A stretch of DNA of 35,516 bases from an uncultured Clostridia bacterium (lineage in GTDB: Bacteria > Bacillota > Clostridia > Christensenellales > UBA1242): positions 1-35,516 of the forward strand of contig CAJFOL010000073.1 in the NCBI GenBank assembly GCA_904397185.1, written 5' to 3'. Position numbers and translations under genes: made by a program. The notes beneath the pieces are model-generated. The model had not been told where the DNA came from. It did no database searches and saw nothing but the letters and a program-made list of their open reading frames with translations. Shown piece by piece: positions 1 to 9,588 of this stretch. Position 1 is the stretch's first letter. Each line of letters opens with the position of its first letter.

Positions 1-647
1 TCTAATTTAGTACAATTAGCAAAAGCCCCTGCTCCAATATTTTTTAATGTATTAATATCTTCAAACTCGAATGTTGCATTTGTAAAATTACTAAAAGCAC
101 CATTTCCAAGATCTGTAATACTAGAAGGAATGACAACTTTTTCTACGTTTCCAGATATTGTAGGTTCTTCCATTGTTAGAAGATCATCTACAGTACCGGT
201 GAACGTCGGAAAAAGTTTGACAGAATCAATCTTGTAATCTTCTCCACTATAACAAATTAAATTTCCATAATCATTAAATCTAATGGTACTAAGTTGCGAA
301 GTATCTCCACCATTATTCACATAAGATGCCAAATTAGTATTTAAAAACTCAGTTCCATCTAATTCTATTAAATCAACAATTTCTGGGAATATTAACGGTC
401 CTGCCATTAATACAACTATACGGACTATAATAGATTCTGCATCATCTCCATCAGGGAGTGTCAGAGAGATATTTCTAGCCCCTTCACCAGTTGAAATAGT
501 TTGAAATTTTAAGATAGGATAATCTTCCTCAGATATATTATTATCGCTCATGTAGTTTTGCCATTCTTCAATGTTTGCAAATTCAATTGTTGTTCCATCA
601 TTTAAGAAAAATGTAAAATTCTCGAGTGCCATCACTTTATTTTGCAT
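1..647 (-). CDS. BspA-like leucine-rich-repeat (LRR_5-type) surface protein, partial; runs off the window edge; N-terminus uncertain (frame open 1..725, first ATG at 647)
   Basis: Manual reverse-strand translation gives ...VEKVVIPSSITDLGNGAFSNFTNATFEFEDINTLKNIGAGAFANCTKL, the BspA/LRR_5 pattern (IPxSxTxIGxxAFxxC). In-frame TAA at 726-728, no signal peptide, no good SD before the first ATG. Confidence 0.6.
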   Translation of the reverse strand, partial: MQNKVMALENFTFFLNDGTTIEFANIEEWQNYMSDNNISEEDYPILKFQTISTGEGARNISLTLPDGDDAESIIVRIVVLMAGPLIFPEIVDLIELDGTEFLNTNLASYVNNGGDTSQLSTIRFNDYGNLICYSGEDYKIDSVKLFPTFTGTVDDLLTMEEPTISGNVEKVVIPSSITDLGNGAFSNFTNATFEFEDINTLKNIGAGAFANCTKL

Positions 648-748
648 TTCTTCAGTAACTTCTTGAGTCAAATCAACTTCAAGTGTCTCAATATATTCTT
701 GCCATAGTTGAGTTTTATTTGATATTTATATATTGATACATATAATTA

Positions 749-795
749 TTATTGCATTTTTTATTGTTTAATCAAGATTTATTGCATTTTTTATT
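749..795. repeat. 17-bp direct repeat TTATTGCATTTTTTATT (749-765 and 779-795)
   Basis: Two identical copies separated by 13 bp, just downstream of the uvrA stop. Confidence 0.85.
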
Positions 796-799
796 AATG

Positions 800-3631
800 T
801 TATTTCAAATATTTTTTGAGATGTTTGCCTGTGTAGGACTTTTCTACCTTTGCGACTTCTTCTGGAGTTCCTGTTGCGACAATCGTTCCGCCACCACTAC
901 CACCTTCTGGTCCAAGGTCAATGATATAATCTGCAGATTTGATTACGTCAAGATTGTGTTCAATCACAACCACGGTATTGCCATTTTCAACAAGCCGATT
1001 AAGTATGGATATGAGTTTTTTGATATCATACATATGAAGTCCTGTTGTCGGTTCGTCAAGGAGATAGATAGTTTTACCTGTCGACTTTTTAGAAAGTTCG
1101 GTCGCAAGTTTTACCCTCTGTGCTTCACCTCCTGACAGAGTGGTTGCTGGCTGCCCAAGTTTTATATAGTCAAGCCCAACGTCATGGAGTGCTTGCACTT
1201 TATTCTTGATTGATGGGATATTTTCAAAAAATTTGAGTGCCTCTTCAACAGTCATATCAAGGACGTCTGAAATGCTCTTCCCCTTATATTTAACCTCCAG
1301 TGTCTCGCGATTATACCTATGACCTTTGCACACTTCGCAAGGCACGATTATATCTGGCAGGAAGTACATTTCAATCTCTTTCACACCTGCACCCTCACAA
1401 GCATCACAACGTCCGCCTTTTACATTGAATGAAAATCTACCTGCACTGTATCCTCTAGCCTTTGCATCTGGTGTGCTTGCAAAAAGTTCTCGAATATACG
1501 AAAATAATCCAACATAGGTTGCAGGGTTGGAACGTGGAGTTCTCCCGATTGGTGATTGGTCAATATCAATCACTTTGTCAAGAAGTTCGACATTTTCTAT
1601 CTTGTCAAACTTGCCAAGTTCCAGTTTGGAGTTATTCAATTTGTTTGACAAATATGGATATATAACATCATTCAAAAGTGAAGACTTACCACTGCCAGAC
1701 ACACCAGTTATGCAAGTAAACACACCAAGCGGAATATCAACATTGAGTTTTTTAAGGTTATTCTCTCTTGCTCCCCGAACCTTTAAAAATTTATCCGATT
1801 TACGTCTACTTGTAGGCACCTCAATCTTCTCTTGACCTGTCAAAAACTTTGCGGTCACTGAATTTGGTGACTTTATGATATCTTCATATGTGCCATTGCC
1901 AACGATTTCACCACCATGCACACCAGCATAAGGTCCAACGTCAACTATCCAATCGGCAGAGCGAATTGTATCCTCATCATGCTCTACGACTATCAAGGTA
2001 TTTCCTAGGTCTCTTAGGTTTTTAAGTGTGCCAATGAGTCTGTCATTGTCACGTTGGTGAAGTCCTATTGATGGCTCGTCAAGGATATACAATACTCCTG
2101 AAAGTCCACTGCCTATTTGGGTCGCAAGACGAATACGTTGACTCTCTCCACCTGACAAGGTCTCAGCAGAACGCGATAAGGTCAAATACTCAAGTCCTAC
2201 GTCTGACAAGAATTTCAGCCTTGCCCTTATTTCTTTTAAGATACTCTTTGCAATCTCCGCTTTTTCTATTGATAAATTTAAATCATCGAAATACGGCAAA
2301 AGTTCCCCGACCGACATATCGCAGACTTCGGCTATATTCTTGCCTTTTATCTTGACCGACAATGCACTTTCATTCAATCGTTTGCCTTTGCAAGTCGGAC
2401 AGGTTATTTCTCTTACAAACTTGCCTATTTCAAAACGAATAAAATCACTCTTACTTTCGGCAAGTCTTCGTTTTAAGTTGTTTATAATTCCCTCAAATGA
2501 CAATGCTTTTTTGCCGTTGAAATGCTCAAAAGTCTTGTTTCGTGTTTCATTTTCGTACAAATCAAGTTTCTCGCCATTGTTACCATAAAGCAAAAGTTCT
2601 ATGTGCTTGCGAGGGAGTTTCTCAACCGGGCAATCTAGGTCAATATCGTATTTTTTTGCAAGTGCCTTGATGTAACGTTCCGCAAGTCCGCCACCGTCCA
2701 TTCGCCAGCCAGTCGCATTGAATGCCCCTTGATTGACAGACAAATGAGCATCTTTTAAGATAATATCCTCGGACACGTCAGAATATACACCAAGTCCAGA
2801 ACACGTTGGGCAGGCTCCATATGGTGCATTGAATGAAAAAAGTCTTGGAGTTATCTCTTCAAGTGTCCAGCCACAGTATGGGCAGGCATAATTTGTGCTG
2901 AAAAGTTGTTCGCCGTCATCATTATCGACTATGACCAGTCCTTCGGCAAGTTTCACTGCCGTTTCGATGCTGTCGGTCAAACGCGAATTGATGCCATCTT
3001 TCAGTACGAGCCTATCTACCACAACACGAATATTGTGCTTGATATTTTTGTCTAGGTTTATCTCTTCATCAAGCAGATAAATACTACCATCCACCTGCAC
3101 ACGAGTGTAACCTGACTTTTTTAAACTCTCAAACTGCTTAGCAAATGTGCCTTTTTGTCCTCTAACAATTGGTGCCAGTATGGTCAATTTGCTCCCTAGT
3201 CTCATTGTAAGAATAGCATCAACTATTTGGTCAACGGTCTGTTGAGAGATTGGTTTGTTACAATGCGGACAGTAAGGAGTTCCAACACGAGCGAAAAGCA
3301 ATCTTAAATAGTCATAGATTTCAGTCACAGTGCCGACAGTCGAACGTGGGTTGTGGTTTGTTGTCTTTTGGTCAATAGATATCGCTGGGCTTAATCCGTC
3401 AATTGACTCAACGTCTGGCTTCTGTGCTTGCCCTAAAAATTGACGTGCATAAGAAGAGAGGCTCTCAATATAACGTCTCTGTCCTTCTGCAAAAATTGTA
3501 CCAAAAGCAAGACTCGACTTTCCTGAACCACTGACACCAGTAAACACAATAAGTTTGTTTTTGGGTATTTCCAAATCTATATTTTTTAAATTATTTTCTT
3601 TTGCACCTTTAATAACTATTTTATCTTTCAT
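800..3631 (-). CDS. uvrA: Excinuclease ABC subunit A (UvrA)
   Basis: 943 aa; two ABC ATPase modules ([31 protein letters not shown]), [24 protein letters not shown] signatures, zinc fingers CPHC, CPYC..CPTC, CDAC..CEVC. Confidence 0.99.
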   Translation of the reverse strand: MKDKIVIKGAKENNLKNIDLEIPKNKLIVFTGVSGSGKSSLAFGTIFAEGQRRYIESLSSYARQFLGQAQKPDVESIDGLSPAISIDQKTTNHNPRSTVGTVTEIYDYLRLLFARVGTPYCPHCNKPISQQTVDQIVDAILTMRLGSKLTILAPIVRGQKGTFAKQFESLKKSGYTRVQVDGSIYLLDEEINLDKNIKHNIRVVVDRLVLKDGINSRLTDSIETAVKLAEGLVIVDNDDGEQLFSTNYACPYCGWTLEEITPRLFSFNAPYGACPTCSGLGVYSDVSEDIILKDAHLSVNQGAFNATGWRMDGGGLAERYIKALAKKYDIDLDCPVEKLPRKHIELLLYGNNGEKLDLYENETRNKTFEHFNGKKALSFEGIINNLKRRLAESKSDFIRFEIGKFVREITCPTCKGKRLNESALSVKIKGKNIAEVCDMSVGELLPYFDDLNLSIEKAEIAKSILKEIRARLKFLSDVGLEYLTLSRSAETLSGGESQRIRLATQIGSGLSGVLYILDEPSIGLHQRDNDRLIGTLKNLRDLGNTLIVVEHDEDTIRSADWIVDVGPYAGVHGGEIVGNGTYEDIIKSPNSVTAKFLTGQEKIEVPTSRRKSDKFLKVRGARENNLKKLNVDIPLGVFTCITGVSGSGKSSLLNDVIYPYLSNKLNNSKLELGKFDKIENVELLDKVIDIDQSPIGRTPRSNPATYVGLFSYIRELFASTPDAKARGYSAGRFSFNVKGGRCDACEGAGVKEIEMYFLPDIIVPCEVCKGHRYNRETLEVKYKGKSISDVLDMTVEEALKFFENIPSIKNKVQALHDVGLDYIKLGQPATTLSGGEAQRVKLATELSKKSTGKTIYLLDEPTTGLHMYDIKKLISILNRLVENGNTVVVIEHNLDVIKSADYIIDLGPEGGSGGGTIVATGTPEEVAKVEKSYTGKHLKKYLK

Positions 3632-3637
3632 ACTTTT

Positions 3638-3666
3638 ATTATACCACTTTTATTTTTAACTAACAA
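3638..3666 (-). promoter_or_regulatory. uvrA promoter: -35 TTGTTA, 17-bp spacer, extended -10 TGGTATAAT, only 6 nt before ATG
   Basis: Reverse strand TTGTTA-N17-TATAAT-AAAAGT-ATG; predicted start site at or next to the A of the ATG. Confidence 0.6.
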
Positions 3667-3687
3667 ATTTTTAATACATTTACACCA

Positions 3688-3717
3688 AAAAAGTCAAACG
3701 ATTTTGTTTGACTTTTT
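3688..3717 (-). terminator. Rho-independent terminator downstream of the WG gene/small ORF unit
   Basis: Perfect 12-bp inverted repeat AAAAAGTCAAAC / GTTTGACTTTTT with 6-nt loop and T tract on the minus strand. Confidence 0.8.
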
Positions 3718-3771
3718 AAGAAAAATTTTCAATCTCATTTTTAGAAAAATCCAATTTGTAATTATATAAAA

Positions 3772-3882
3772 CTATCTTTTCGCTTTGTTATCCGCTTTGA
3801 CAATTTTGTCAAGTTTTAATAGACATTTGGAGGTTGTTTCATAGATTTCACCAATTATTTTATTTGCTTCGGCTTTATTCAT
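3772..3882 (-). CDS. 36-aa small protein MNKAEANKIIGEIYETTSKCLLKLDKIVKADNKAKR, overlapping the stop of the upstream WG-repeat gene
   Basis: Manual translation; AAGGAGGG Shine-Dalgarno about 6 nt before the ATG; start overlaps the WG stop in ATGAATAA; terminator follows. Not in the supplied ORF track. Confidence 0.6.
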   Translation of the reverse strand: MNKAEANKIIGEIYETTSKCLLKLDKIVKADNKAKR

Positions 3883-5470
3883 TCTCGCCCTCCTTGGATA
3901 TATTCATTATATTTTGTGCTGTCTTATTATGAATTTGAAGTAGGCTTTCTGCAGCCTCCTTTCTAACTTTTTCTATCTTCTCTTGCTGGCTTTGTTTATT
4001 GGCTTTTTCTTTTGCAATTTCGGTCGCTCTTTCAATCACTAATTTAGAAATTTCGCTATATTCTTCAGTCGCCTTGGCTATCTCTTCTTCGTTTTCGCAT
4101 TCATCTATTTTGTCCTGAACTTGGCATCCAGCAAGGAAAGAATAAAGTGCAAAATAATCCCCACTATTTTCAGCATTTATACACTCTTTTAATACATTAG
4201 GCAAGTATTCGATCTCGGTGCTTAAAAGTAGATCTAAAGTATCCTTTTCTTCATCTGACAAGACTGCCTTTTTGCCATTTCCAGTCACATCTTTGTAACA
4301 TTTCTTTGTGATAAAACTCCAACCTTCTTGAGTCCTATATGCAATAAAGCCGTTTTTTTCTTCTATTTTTATTATCGGATTTTTAGGGTCAGACTCTAAA
4401 ACAAGTTTGCCGTCTTTACTATAATAATCACGTACAGTACTATCTTTTACCGCTCTCTTCCCATCATCTAGATAGCAAACATAGCCATATTTGCTTGATT
4501 TTATATCTTTATATTTATCTGATGGTGTAATCACAACTTTGCCATCATTATCCAAAATGCCACATTCATAAACAGTCATTGCAGACTCATCAAGGTATAC
4601 TTTTTCGCGTCTCTTCACAACTTTAAAGCCATCGCCTACAGTTTTAATTGACTCATATTCAAAAGGTATAATTTGTTTGCCCTCGCTGTTAAAGTAGCCA
4701 CAACTATAATTATGATTTCTTGTTACTCTAAAACCATCGCCTAGTTGTTCTATATTGTCGTACTTTTCAGGAATTATCACTTTGCCATTTTTATCATATA
4801 CCCCGAAATGTTCCCCTTGTACAATAAAACCATTGTTGATAGACAAAATTTCTTTATAACTTTTAGGCAAAATTTGTTCTCCTTCCATATTGAAAACAGT
4901 ATAATTGTCGTTAAGGTCTTGTGCAATAATATATTCGCCACCTTCTCTTATCTCTTTATAATTGCATGGAATTATCTCTTTGCCGTCTTTATAATAACCT
5001 CTTCTTATTACTTGAAATAATTGTGGCATTTCGTCATCGGCATCAGAGACCATAAAACCCTGCCCAATTTTGATGACGTCCGAATACTCGCAAGGCACTA
5101 AAATATCACCATTATAACTTGCAAGACCTTTTCGTATTCCATTAACACTATGGTAAGTCAAAAGAAACCCGTCATTATTTACTTTTATATCAGCATACTT
5201 TGAAGGCAAAACTTCTCTTCCGTCTAATGTTCTATATCCCCAACAGCCGTTTTCTTTTACAAAGTATCCGCCTTTGTAATATTCTTCTCTTATTTTATCA
5301 TATTTACATTCTAAGGTTTGAATGCCACTTTCAGTCACAAATCCACATTTACCTTTTTGCCAAACAATATAGCCATAGTCTGCTTTTTCAATATCACTAA
5401 ATGGTCCTAACTTCTCGCCATAATTTGCAACCAAATATTTTCTATTAAATAGTCCTTTTTGTATTTCCAT
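3875..5470 (-). CDS. WG-repeat (KWG) protein with C-terminal helical/charged tail
   Basis: 531 aa; repeated units such as FGVYDKNGKVIIPEKYDNIEQLGDGFRV, CGYFNSEGKQIIPFEYESIKTVGDGFKV; Lys/Glu-rich coiled-coil-like C-terminus. Confidence 0.88.
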   Translation of the reverse strand: MEIQKGLFNRKYLVANYGEKLGPFSDIEKADYGYIVWQKGKCGFVTESGIQTLECKYDKIREEYYKGGYFVKENGCWGYRTLDGREVLPSKYADIKVNNDGFLLTYHSVNGIRKGLASYNGDILVPCEYSDVIKIGQGFMVSDADDEMPQLFQVIRRGYYKDGKEIIPCNYKEIREGGEYIIAQDLNDNYTVFNMEGEQILPKSYKEILSINNGFIVQGEHFGVYDKNGKVIIPEKYDNIEQLGDGFRVTRNHNYSCGYFNSEGKQIIPFEYESIKTVGDGFKVVKRREKVYLDESAMTVYECGILDNDGKVVITPSDKYKDIKSSKYGYVCYLDDGKRAVKDSTVRDYYSKDGKLVLESDPKNPIIKIEEKNGFIAYRTQEGWSFITKKCYKDVTGNGKKAVLSDEEKDTLDLLLSTEIEYLPNVLKECINAENSGDYFALYSFLAGCQVQDKIDECENEEEIAKATEEYSEISKLVIERATEIAKEKANKQSQQEKIEKVRKEAAESLLQIHNKTAQNIMNISKEGENE

Positions 5471-5490
5471 ATTTCTCTCCTTATTGATAA

Positions 5491-5519
5491 ATTATAACAT
5501 AAATCGCCCTTTAAGTCAA
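5491..5519 (-). promoter_or_regulatory. Promoter of WG gene 1: TTGACT-N17-TATAAT with extended -10 (TGTTATAAT)
   Basis: Read on reverse strand; followed by AAGGAGAG SD before ATG at 5470. Confidence 0.75.
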
Positions 5520-5530
5520 TATGAGACGAT

Positions 5531-5554
5531 AAAAAAGATAGGATGACCTATCTT
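5531..5554 (-). terminator. Rho-independent terminator downstream of WG gene 2
   Basis: AAGATAGG-TCAT-CCTATCTT hairpin followed by a T tract on the minus strand. Confidence 0.8.
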
Positions 5555-5597
5555 CTCAATTTAAACATTTCTCTCTAATCGGGTGTTTTTTGCACTT

Positions 5598-6389
5598 TTA
5601 GTAAAGTTCGTAATCAATATTATCGAAAAATCTACTATTATCATCTAAATGTTGTACATTTCCGTCTTCACTTACAAGGTCAACACCATTTTTGTCTGCC
5701 TTAATCTTGTCATAAATTATAGGTGTAACTGCCTTTCCTGTTCTATCGAATAATCCAAACTTGCCATTCTGCTCAGCAATAATCAGATTTTTAGAAATAG
5801 ATATGCTATCATAATTGCAAGGCATAATCTCCTCACCTTTTTCGTTTAAAACACCATATTTACCTTTTTTCTCCATTTGAAAAACATAAATTCCTAACAC
5901 TTTTCTTACTGCATAATATTTGCAAGGTATAACCTCATTCCCATTCTCATCACAAAATCCCATATTTAAATAGATTTTCTTCTCCCAATCATAAAGAGGC
6001 TTTTCGTCTTGTTGTCTTTGACGTTCTTCGTCAAGATGTCCAACTGAAAAACCATTTTTTACTCTACCGATTGCATAGTATTTTGCAGGAACGACCTGTT
6101 TGCCATTTTCATCAAGATAACCTAAATTAGTTCCGTTTGCAAAAATAAAACCTACAACTTTATGCTTGTAATAGTCATAATCTGGCTTTAAACTTTCATA
6201 AATTGGCAATACTACCTCGCCTTTTTCATCATCTACGTAGCCATATAAATACCCCTTATCGGTTTGCACCTCTGTTTTATAACCATGATGCAATCTATTA
6301 ACTTTGTCATATGGCCCATATTCTTTTTCTTTATCAACTAAAAAATATTGCGACTCGTTGTTATTATCTTCTATTTCTTTTATTAACAT
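5598..6389 (-). CDS. WG-repeat protein (second paralog)
   Basis: 263 aa; repeats such as LGYLDENGKQVVPAKYYAIGRVKNGFSV, YGVLNEKGEEIMPCNYDSISISKNLII. Confidence 0.88.
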   Translation of the reverse strand: MLIKEIEDNNNESQYFLVDKEKEYGPYDKVNRLHHGYKTEVQTDKGYLYGYVDDEKGEVVLPIYESLKPDYDYYKHKVVGFIFANGTNLGYLDENGKQVVPAKYYAIGRVKNGFSVGHLDEERQRQQDEKPLYDWEKKIYLNMGFCDENGNEVIPCKYYAVRKVLGIYVFQMEKKGKYGVLNEKGEEIMPCNYDSISISKNLIIAEQNGKFGLFDRTGKAVTPIIYDKIKADKNGVDLVSEDGNVQHLDDNSRFFDNIDYELY

Positions 6390-6409
6390 AATCCACCTCT
6401 CTTAACTTG

Positions 6410-6438
6410 ATTTTAACATAAACAAAGCAAAATGTCAA
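6410..6438 (-). promoter_or_regulatory. Promoter of WG gene 2: TTGACA-N17-TAAAAT with TGn extension
   Basis: Reverse strand GATATTGACATTTTGCTTTGTTTATGTTAAAAT; SD GAGAGGTGG before ATG. Confidence 0.7.
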
Positions 6439-6455
6439 TATCATTTATAATAAAA

Positions 6456-6484
6456 ATACACCCCACTTGTTGTGTAAGGTGCAT
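6456..6484 (-). terminator. Probable terminator of the Ig-like membrane protein gene
   Basis: ATGCACC...GGTGTAT (one G-U pair) followed by TTTTTATT on the minus strand, 9 nt past the stop. Confidence 0.55.
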
Positions 6485-6492
6485 TTATGCTT

Positions 6493-7416
6493 TTAATTCC
6501 ATTCAATATTATCTGGCAGAGATTGCAAAGGACAAGTCCTGTCATATTCAATTTGTCTTGCAACAGAACTATTGCCATAATCAATTGTCTCTTCTACAAC
6601 CCTAAGTTTTTCATCAAATTGATAATGTACGGTTGTCGAATTGTCATCTGTAACAAGATCAAGTGTGTAAAAACCATCTTGATAATTTAAAGTGACATTT
6701 TCAACGGTGATTATTTCAGCAAAAAGATTGTGGATAAAGTTGTAAATAAAGTTTTCAAGGCATGACTTTTCGCTGTCAAGCGAGATTGAAAGCAGTTGGC
6801 TGTATGCCTCTTCGATTGTCAAACTTGTGTGAGTTCCTGTCAGTGTTGACGGAGTATACTGATAGAGATATCCATCATTATAATATATTATCTCTATATC
6901 ATTTTCTTTAGTATAACCTTTTATATATATTTCTTCATTTGAAAAATAACTTTCAGACAAATTGCCATCATTAAGTACATCAACACTTTGGTACAAACTT
7001 GTCGTGCCACTATAACCTTGCAAAATAATATTTTCTAGTCCTGCAAGGTCAAGCACTTCAACTGTAAATGTGGTTGTAAGGTCATTGTAAGAGATATCTA
7101 TTGTATACTCTCCGAGTGTCATCTTATCAAACTCTGAATAATCTATAGTGAAGTCGGTGATATTTTGACTGCTGCCTTCGCTATCATAATAGGTCACTAC
7201 AACATTCTCTTGATTGAAATCTTCGCCCTGAAGATAGTAAACTTGTGAATTTTGTGTGTCAACAACTAATTGCTCTTGATAGGTCTGCTCGCCCTCTTGA
7301 CTTGATTGATTTTTTTGGTTATTTTCATTCCAAAGATAAACAAACAAGTAAATTAGTCCAGCAAATAATGCAAGAGTGATTATTACGGCGATAAATTTTA
7401 AAATTTTCTTTGCCAT
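6493..7416 (-). CDS. Membrane-anchored extracytoplasmic protein with a bacterial Ig-like (Big_3-type) domain
   Basis: 307 aa; N-terminal TM segment (ILKFIAVIITLALFAGLIYLFVYLW), then YYLQGEDFNQENVVVTYYDSEGSSQNITDFTIDYSEFDKMTLGEYTIDISYNDLTTTFTVEV, resembling Big_3. Confidence 0.75.
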   Translation of the reverse strand: MAKKILKFIAVIITLALFAGLIYLFVYLWNENNQKNQSSQEGEQTYQEQLVVDTQNSQVYYLQGEDFNQENVVVTYYDSEGSSQNITDFTIDYSEFDKMTLGEYTIDISYNDLTTTFTVEVLDLAGLENIILQGYSGTTSLYQSVDVLNDGNLSESYFSNEEIYIKGYTKENDIEIIYYNDGYLYQYTPSTLTGTHTSLTIEEAYSQLLSISLDSEKSCLENFIYNFIHNLFAEIITVENVTLNYQDGFYTLDLVTDDNSTTVHYQFDEKLRVVEETIDYGNSSVARQIEYDRTCPLQSLPDNIEWN

Positions 7417-7439
7417 ATTTACTCCTTTTATGCAGAAAA

Positions 7440-7468
7440 ATTATAACACGACAAAAGTGCATTGTCAA
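7440..7468 (-). promoter_or_regulatory. Full-consensus promoter TTGACA-N17-TATAAT with extended -10 (TGTTATAAT)
   Basis: Reverse strand GATATTGACAATGCACTTTTGTCGTGTTATAAT; AAAGGAGT SD before ATG 7416. Confidence 0.85.
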
Positions 7469-7542
7469 TATCAAAATTTCGCCAAAAATTATCTTTTAAA
7501 ATAAATTTTTTGTTTTTTGTTTGATTACATAAGATTTTATAT

Positions 7543-9516
7543 TTACTTAGTCTTATTTGTTTTGGTCATTTTTTCTAGTTGCTTGCGGAGTTTTTGGATT
7601 TGATTTCGAAGTTCAATCGCCCGCTCAAAATCTAATGCTCCTGAGGCAACTTTCATCATAGCAGTAAGTTTTTCAATCTCGGCAGGTATCTCCTCTTTCT
7701 TGAGTTTGCCGTCATCAACTTTCTTGGTTACGTCAAGTGTATTCTTTATTTCCTTTATAATAGTTTTCGGTGTAATTCCATGCTCCTTGTTGTATTTTTC
7801 TTGCAAAGCACGTCTCTTTTCTGTCGTCTCAATTGCACGTTTCATTGAATCGGTCATTGTGTCGGCATACATTATAACCCTGCCATTTGCATTACGTGCC
7901 GCACGGCCTATCGTTTGAATTAAAGCACCCTCACTTCGCAAAAAACCTTCCTTATCAGCATCCAAAATTGCCACAAGCTCAACCTCTGGCATATCAAGTC
8001 CTTCACGAAGCAGGTTTATTCCCACAAGCACATCAAACTCCCCTGCACGAAGTCCGTTTACAATCTCCACACGTTCCATTGTGTCAATCTCGGAGTGCAT
8101 ATATTTGGTCTTAAAATTATGCTCCTGAAGATATGTTGTCAAACTTTCTGCCATCTTCTTTGTCAAAGTGGTGACAAGCACACGGGCATTATGCTCGACA
8201 ACCTTTTGAATTTCAAGCATCAAATCTTCAATCTGTGTCTTAATCGGCTTAACTTCAATCTTCGGGTCTAATAATCCCGTTGGACGTATAACCTGCTCGA
8301 CAACTTGTCCTGCACGAGAGAGTTCGTACTGGGCAGGAGTCGCCGAGACGTACATAACTTGACCTATTTTACTCTCAAACTCATCGAATGTAAGCGGTCT
8401 ATTGTCCTTAGCGGCTGGCAGGCGGAAGCCGTAGTCAACAAGCGATTGTTTTCTTGCCTTGTCTCCGTTATACATTGCTCGTATTTGAGGCAAAGTCATA
8501 TGACTTTCATCAATAATAGTCAAAAAGCCTTTTGGAAAATAGTCTATGAGTGTATAAGGTGGCTCGCCTGGCTTGCGACCATCAAAATATCTCGAATAAT
8601 TTTCAATCCCGCTACAATACCCCACCTCTCTCATCATTTCAAGGTCATAAGATACTCGTTGACCGATACGTTCGGCTTCTATAAGTTTGCCCTCTCGCGA
8701 AAAATCTTCAACTGCCTTTTCTCTATCCTTTTCAATTTGCTCAAGTGCCTGCTCCAGACGGCTTCTACCAACCGCATAGTGGGTGGCAGGATAGATTGAA
8801 ACGTATTTAAGTTCGTTTATCAAATTGCCAGAAACAGGGTCAAAATTGTATATCTTTTCAATTTCATCTCCAAAAAAGCGAATTTTAACGGCAAGTTCTG
8901 ATTGGTTTGCTGGAAAAATATCAAGTGTGTCACCTTTTACTCTAAAGGTCGAGCGTTTGAAATCTATATCATTTCGTGTGTACTGAATGTCAATAAGTCT
9001 TGAAATAACCTCATCTCGGTCAACTAGGTCACCCTCTCGCAAGGTTATATGCAGATTGTAATATTCCTCGGGATTGCCAAGACCATATATACAGGACACT
9101 GATGCAACTATTATGACATCATCCCGCTCAAGTATTGAAGAAGTCGCAGATGAGCGAAGTTTGTCTATCTCATCGTTGACCGACATATCCTTTTCAATAT
9201 AGGTGTCAGTAGAAACAATATATGCCTCTGGCTGATAATAATCATAATACGAAACAAAATACTCCACACGGTTGTGCGGGAAAAACTCACGAAACTCATT
9301 ACATAACTGTGCGGCAAGTGTCTTGTTGTGGGCTATTACCAATGTCGGTTTTTTCATCCGTTGAATAAGGTTTGCCATTGTAAAGGTCTTGCCACTTCCT
9401 GTGACGCCCAAAAGCACTTGTTCTTTAAGCCCCTCTTGAAAACCCTCCACAAGTTTTTCAATCGCCTGTGGCTGGTCGCCTGATGGCTTGTATGGTGATA
9501 CTAATTCAAAATCCAT
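7543..9516 (-). CDS. uvrB: Excinuclease ABC subunit B (UvrB)
   Basis: 657 aa; [14 protein letters not shown] Walker [12 protein letters not shown] beta-hairpin, DESH box, C-terminal UVR motif ([14 protein letters not shown]). Confidence 0.99.
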   Translation of the reverse strand: MDFELVSPYKPSGDQPQAIEKLVEGFQEGLKEQVLLGVTGSGKTFTMANLIQRMKKPTLVIAHNKTLAAQLCNEFREFFPHNRVEYFVSYYDYYQPEAYIVSTDTYIEKDMSVNDEIDKLRSSATSSILERDDVIIVASVSCIYGLGNPEEYYNLHITLREGDLVDRDEVISRLIDIQYTRNDIDFKRSTFRVKGDTLDIFPANQSELAVKIRFFGDEIEKIYNFDPVSGNLINELKYVSIYPATHYAVGRSRLEQALEQIEKDREKAVEDFSREGKLIEAERIGQRVSYDLEMMREVGYCSGIENYSRYFDGRKPGEPPYTLIDYFPKGFLTIIDESHMTLPQIRAMYNGDKARKQSLVDYGFRLPAAKDNRPLTFDEFESKIGQVMYVSATPAQYELSRAGQVVEQVIRPTGLLDPKIEVKPIKTQIEDLMLEIQKVVEHNARVLVTTLTKKMAESLTTYLQEHNFKTKYMHSEIDTMERVEIVNGLRAGEFDVLVGINLLREGLDMPEVELVAILDADKEGFLRSEGALIQTIGRAARNANGRVIMYADTMTDSMKRAIETTEKRRALQEKYNKEHGITPKTIIKEIKNTLDVTKKVDDGKLKKEEIPAEIEKLTAMMKVASGALDFERAIELRNQIQKLRKQLEKMTKTNKTK

Positions 9517-9534
9517 TTTTTATCCTTTCGCCAT

Positions 9535-9540
9535 ATTATA
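9535..9540 (-). promoter_or_regulatory. uvrB -10 element (TATAAT)
   Basis: Reverse strand TTGTATAATATGGCGAAAGGATAAAAAATG; perfect -10 hexamer and AAAGGA SD; -35 weak. Confidence 0.5.
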
Positions 9541-9588
9541 CAACAAAACCACGTGTTTTTAAAAGTATTTTGCAATAAAATATTCCCC

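Noticed and set aside
749-795. CRISPR-like repeat
   Set aside because: Only two copies with a 13-bp spacer; no array or cas genes in the window.
752-3080. Plus-strand ORFs at 752..1135, 1326..1517, 1462..1665, 1527..1835, 2068..2355, 2340..2588, 2895..3080
   Set aside because: Antisense to the confidently identified uvrA, with no recognisable motifs.
3870-3890. Programmed frameshift fusing the WG protein to the 36-aa ORF
   Set aside because: The small ORF has its own ATG and ideal SD, and no slippery heptamer was seen; reinitiation or coupling is simpler.
4745-5400. Plus-strand ORFs at 4745..5020 and 5200..5400
   Set aside because: Antisense to the WG-repeat gene; composition is a by-product of repeat coding.
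7700-8799. Plus-strand ORFs at 7700..7918, 7887..8114 and 8305..8799
   Set aside because: Antisense to uvrB, no family features.
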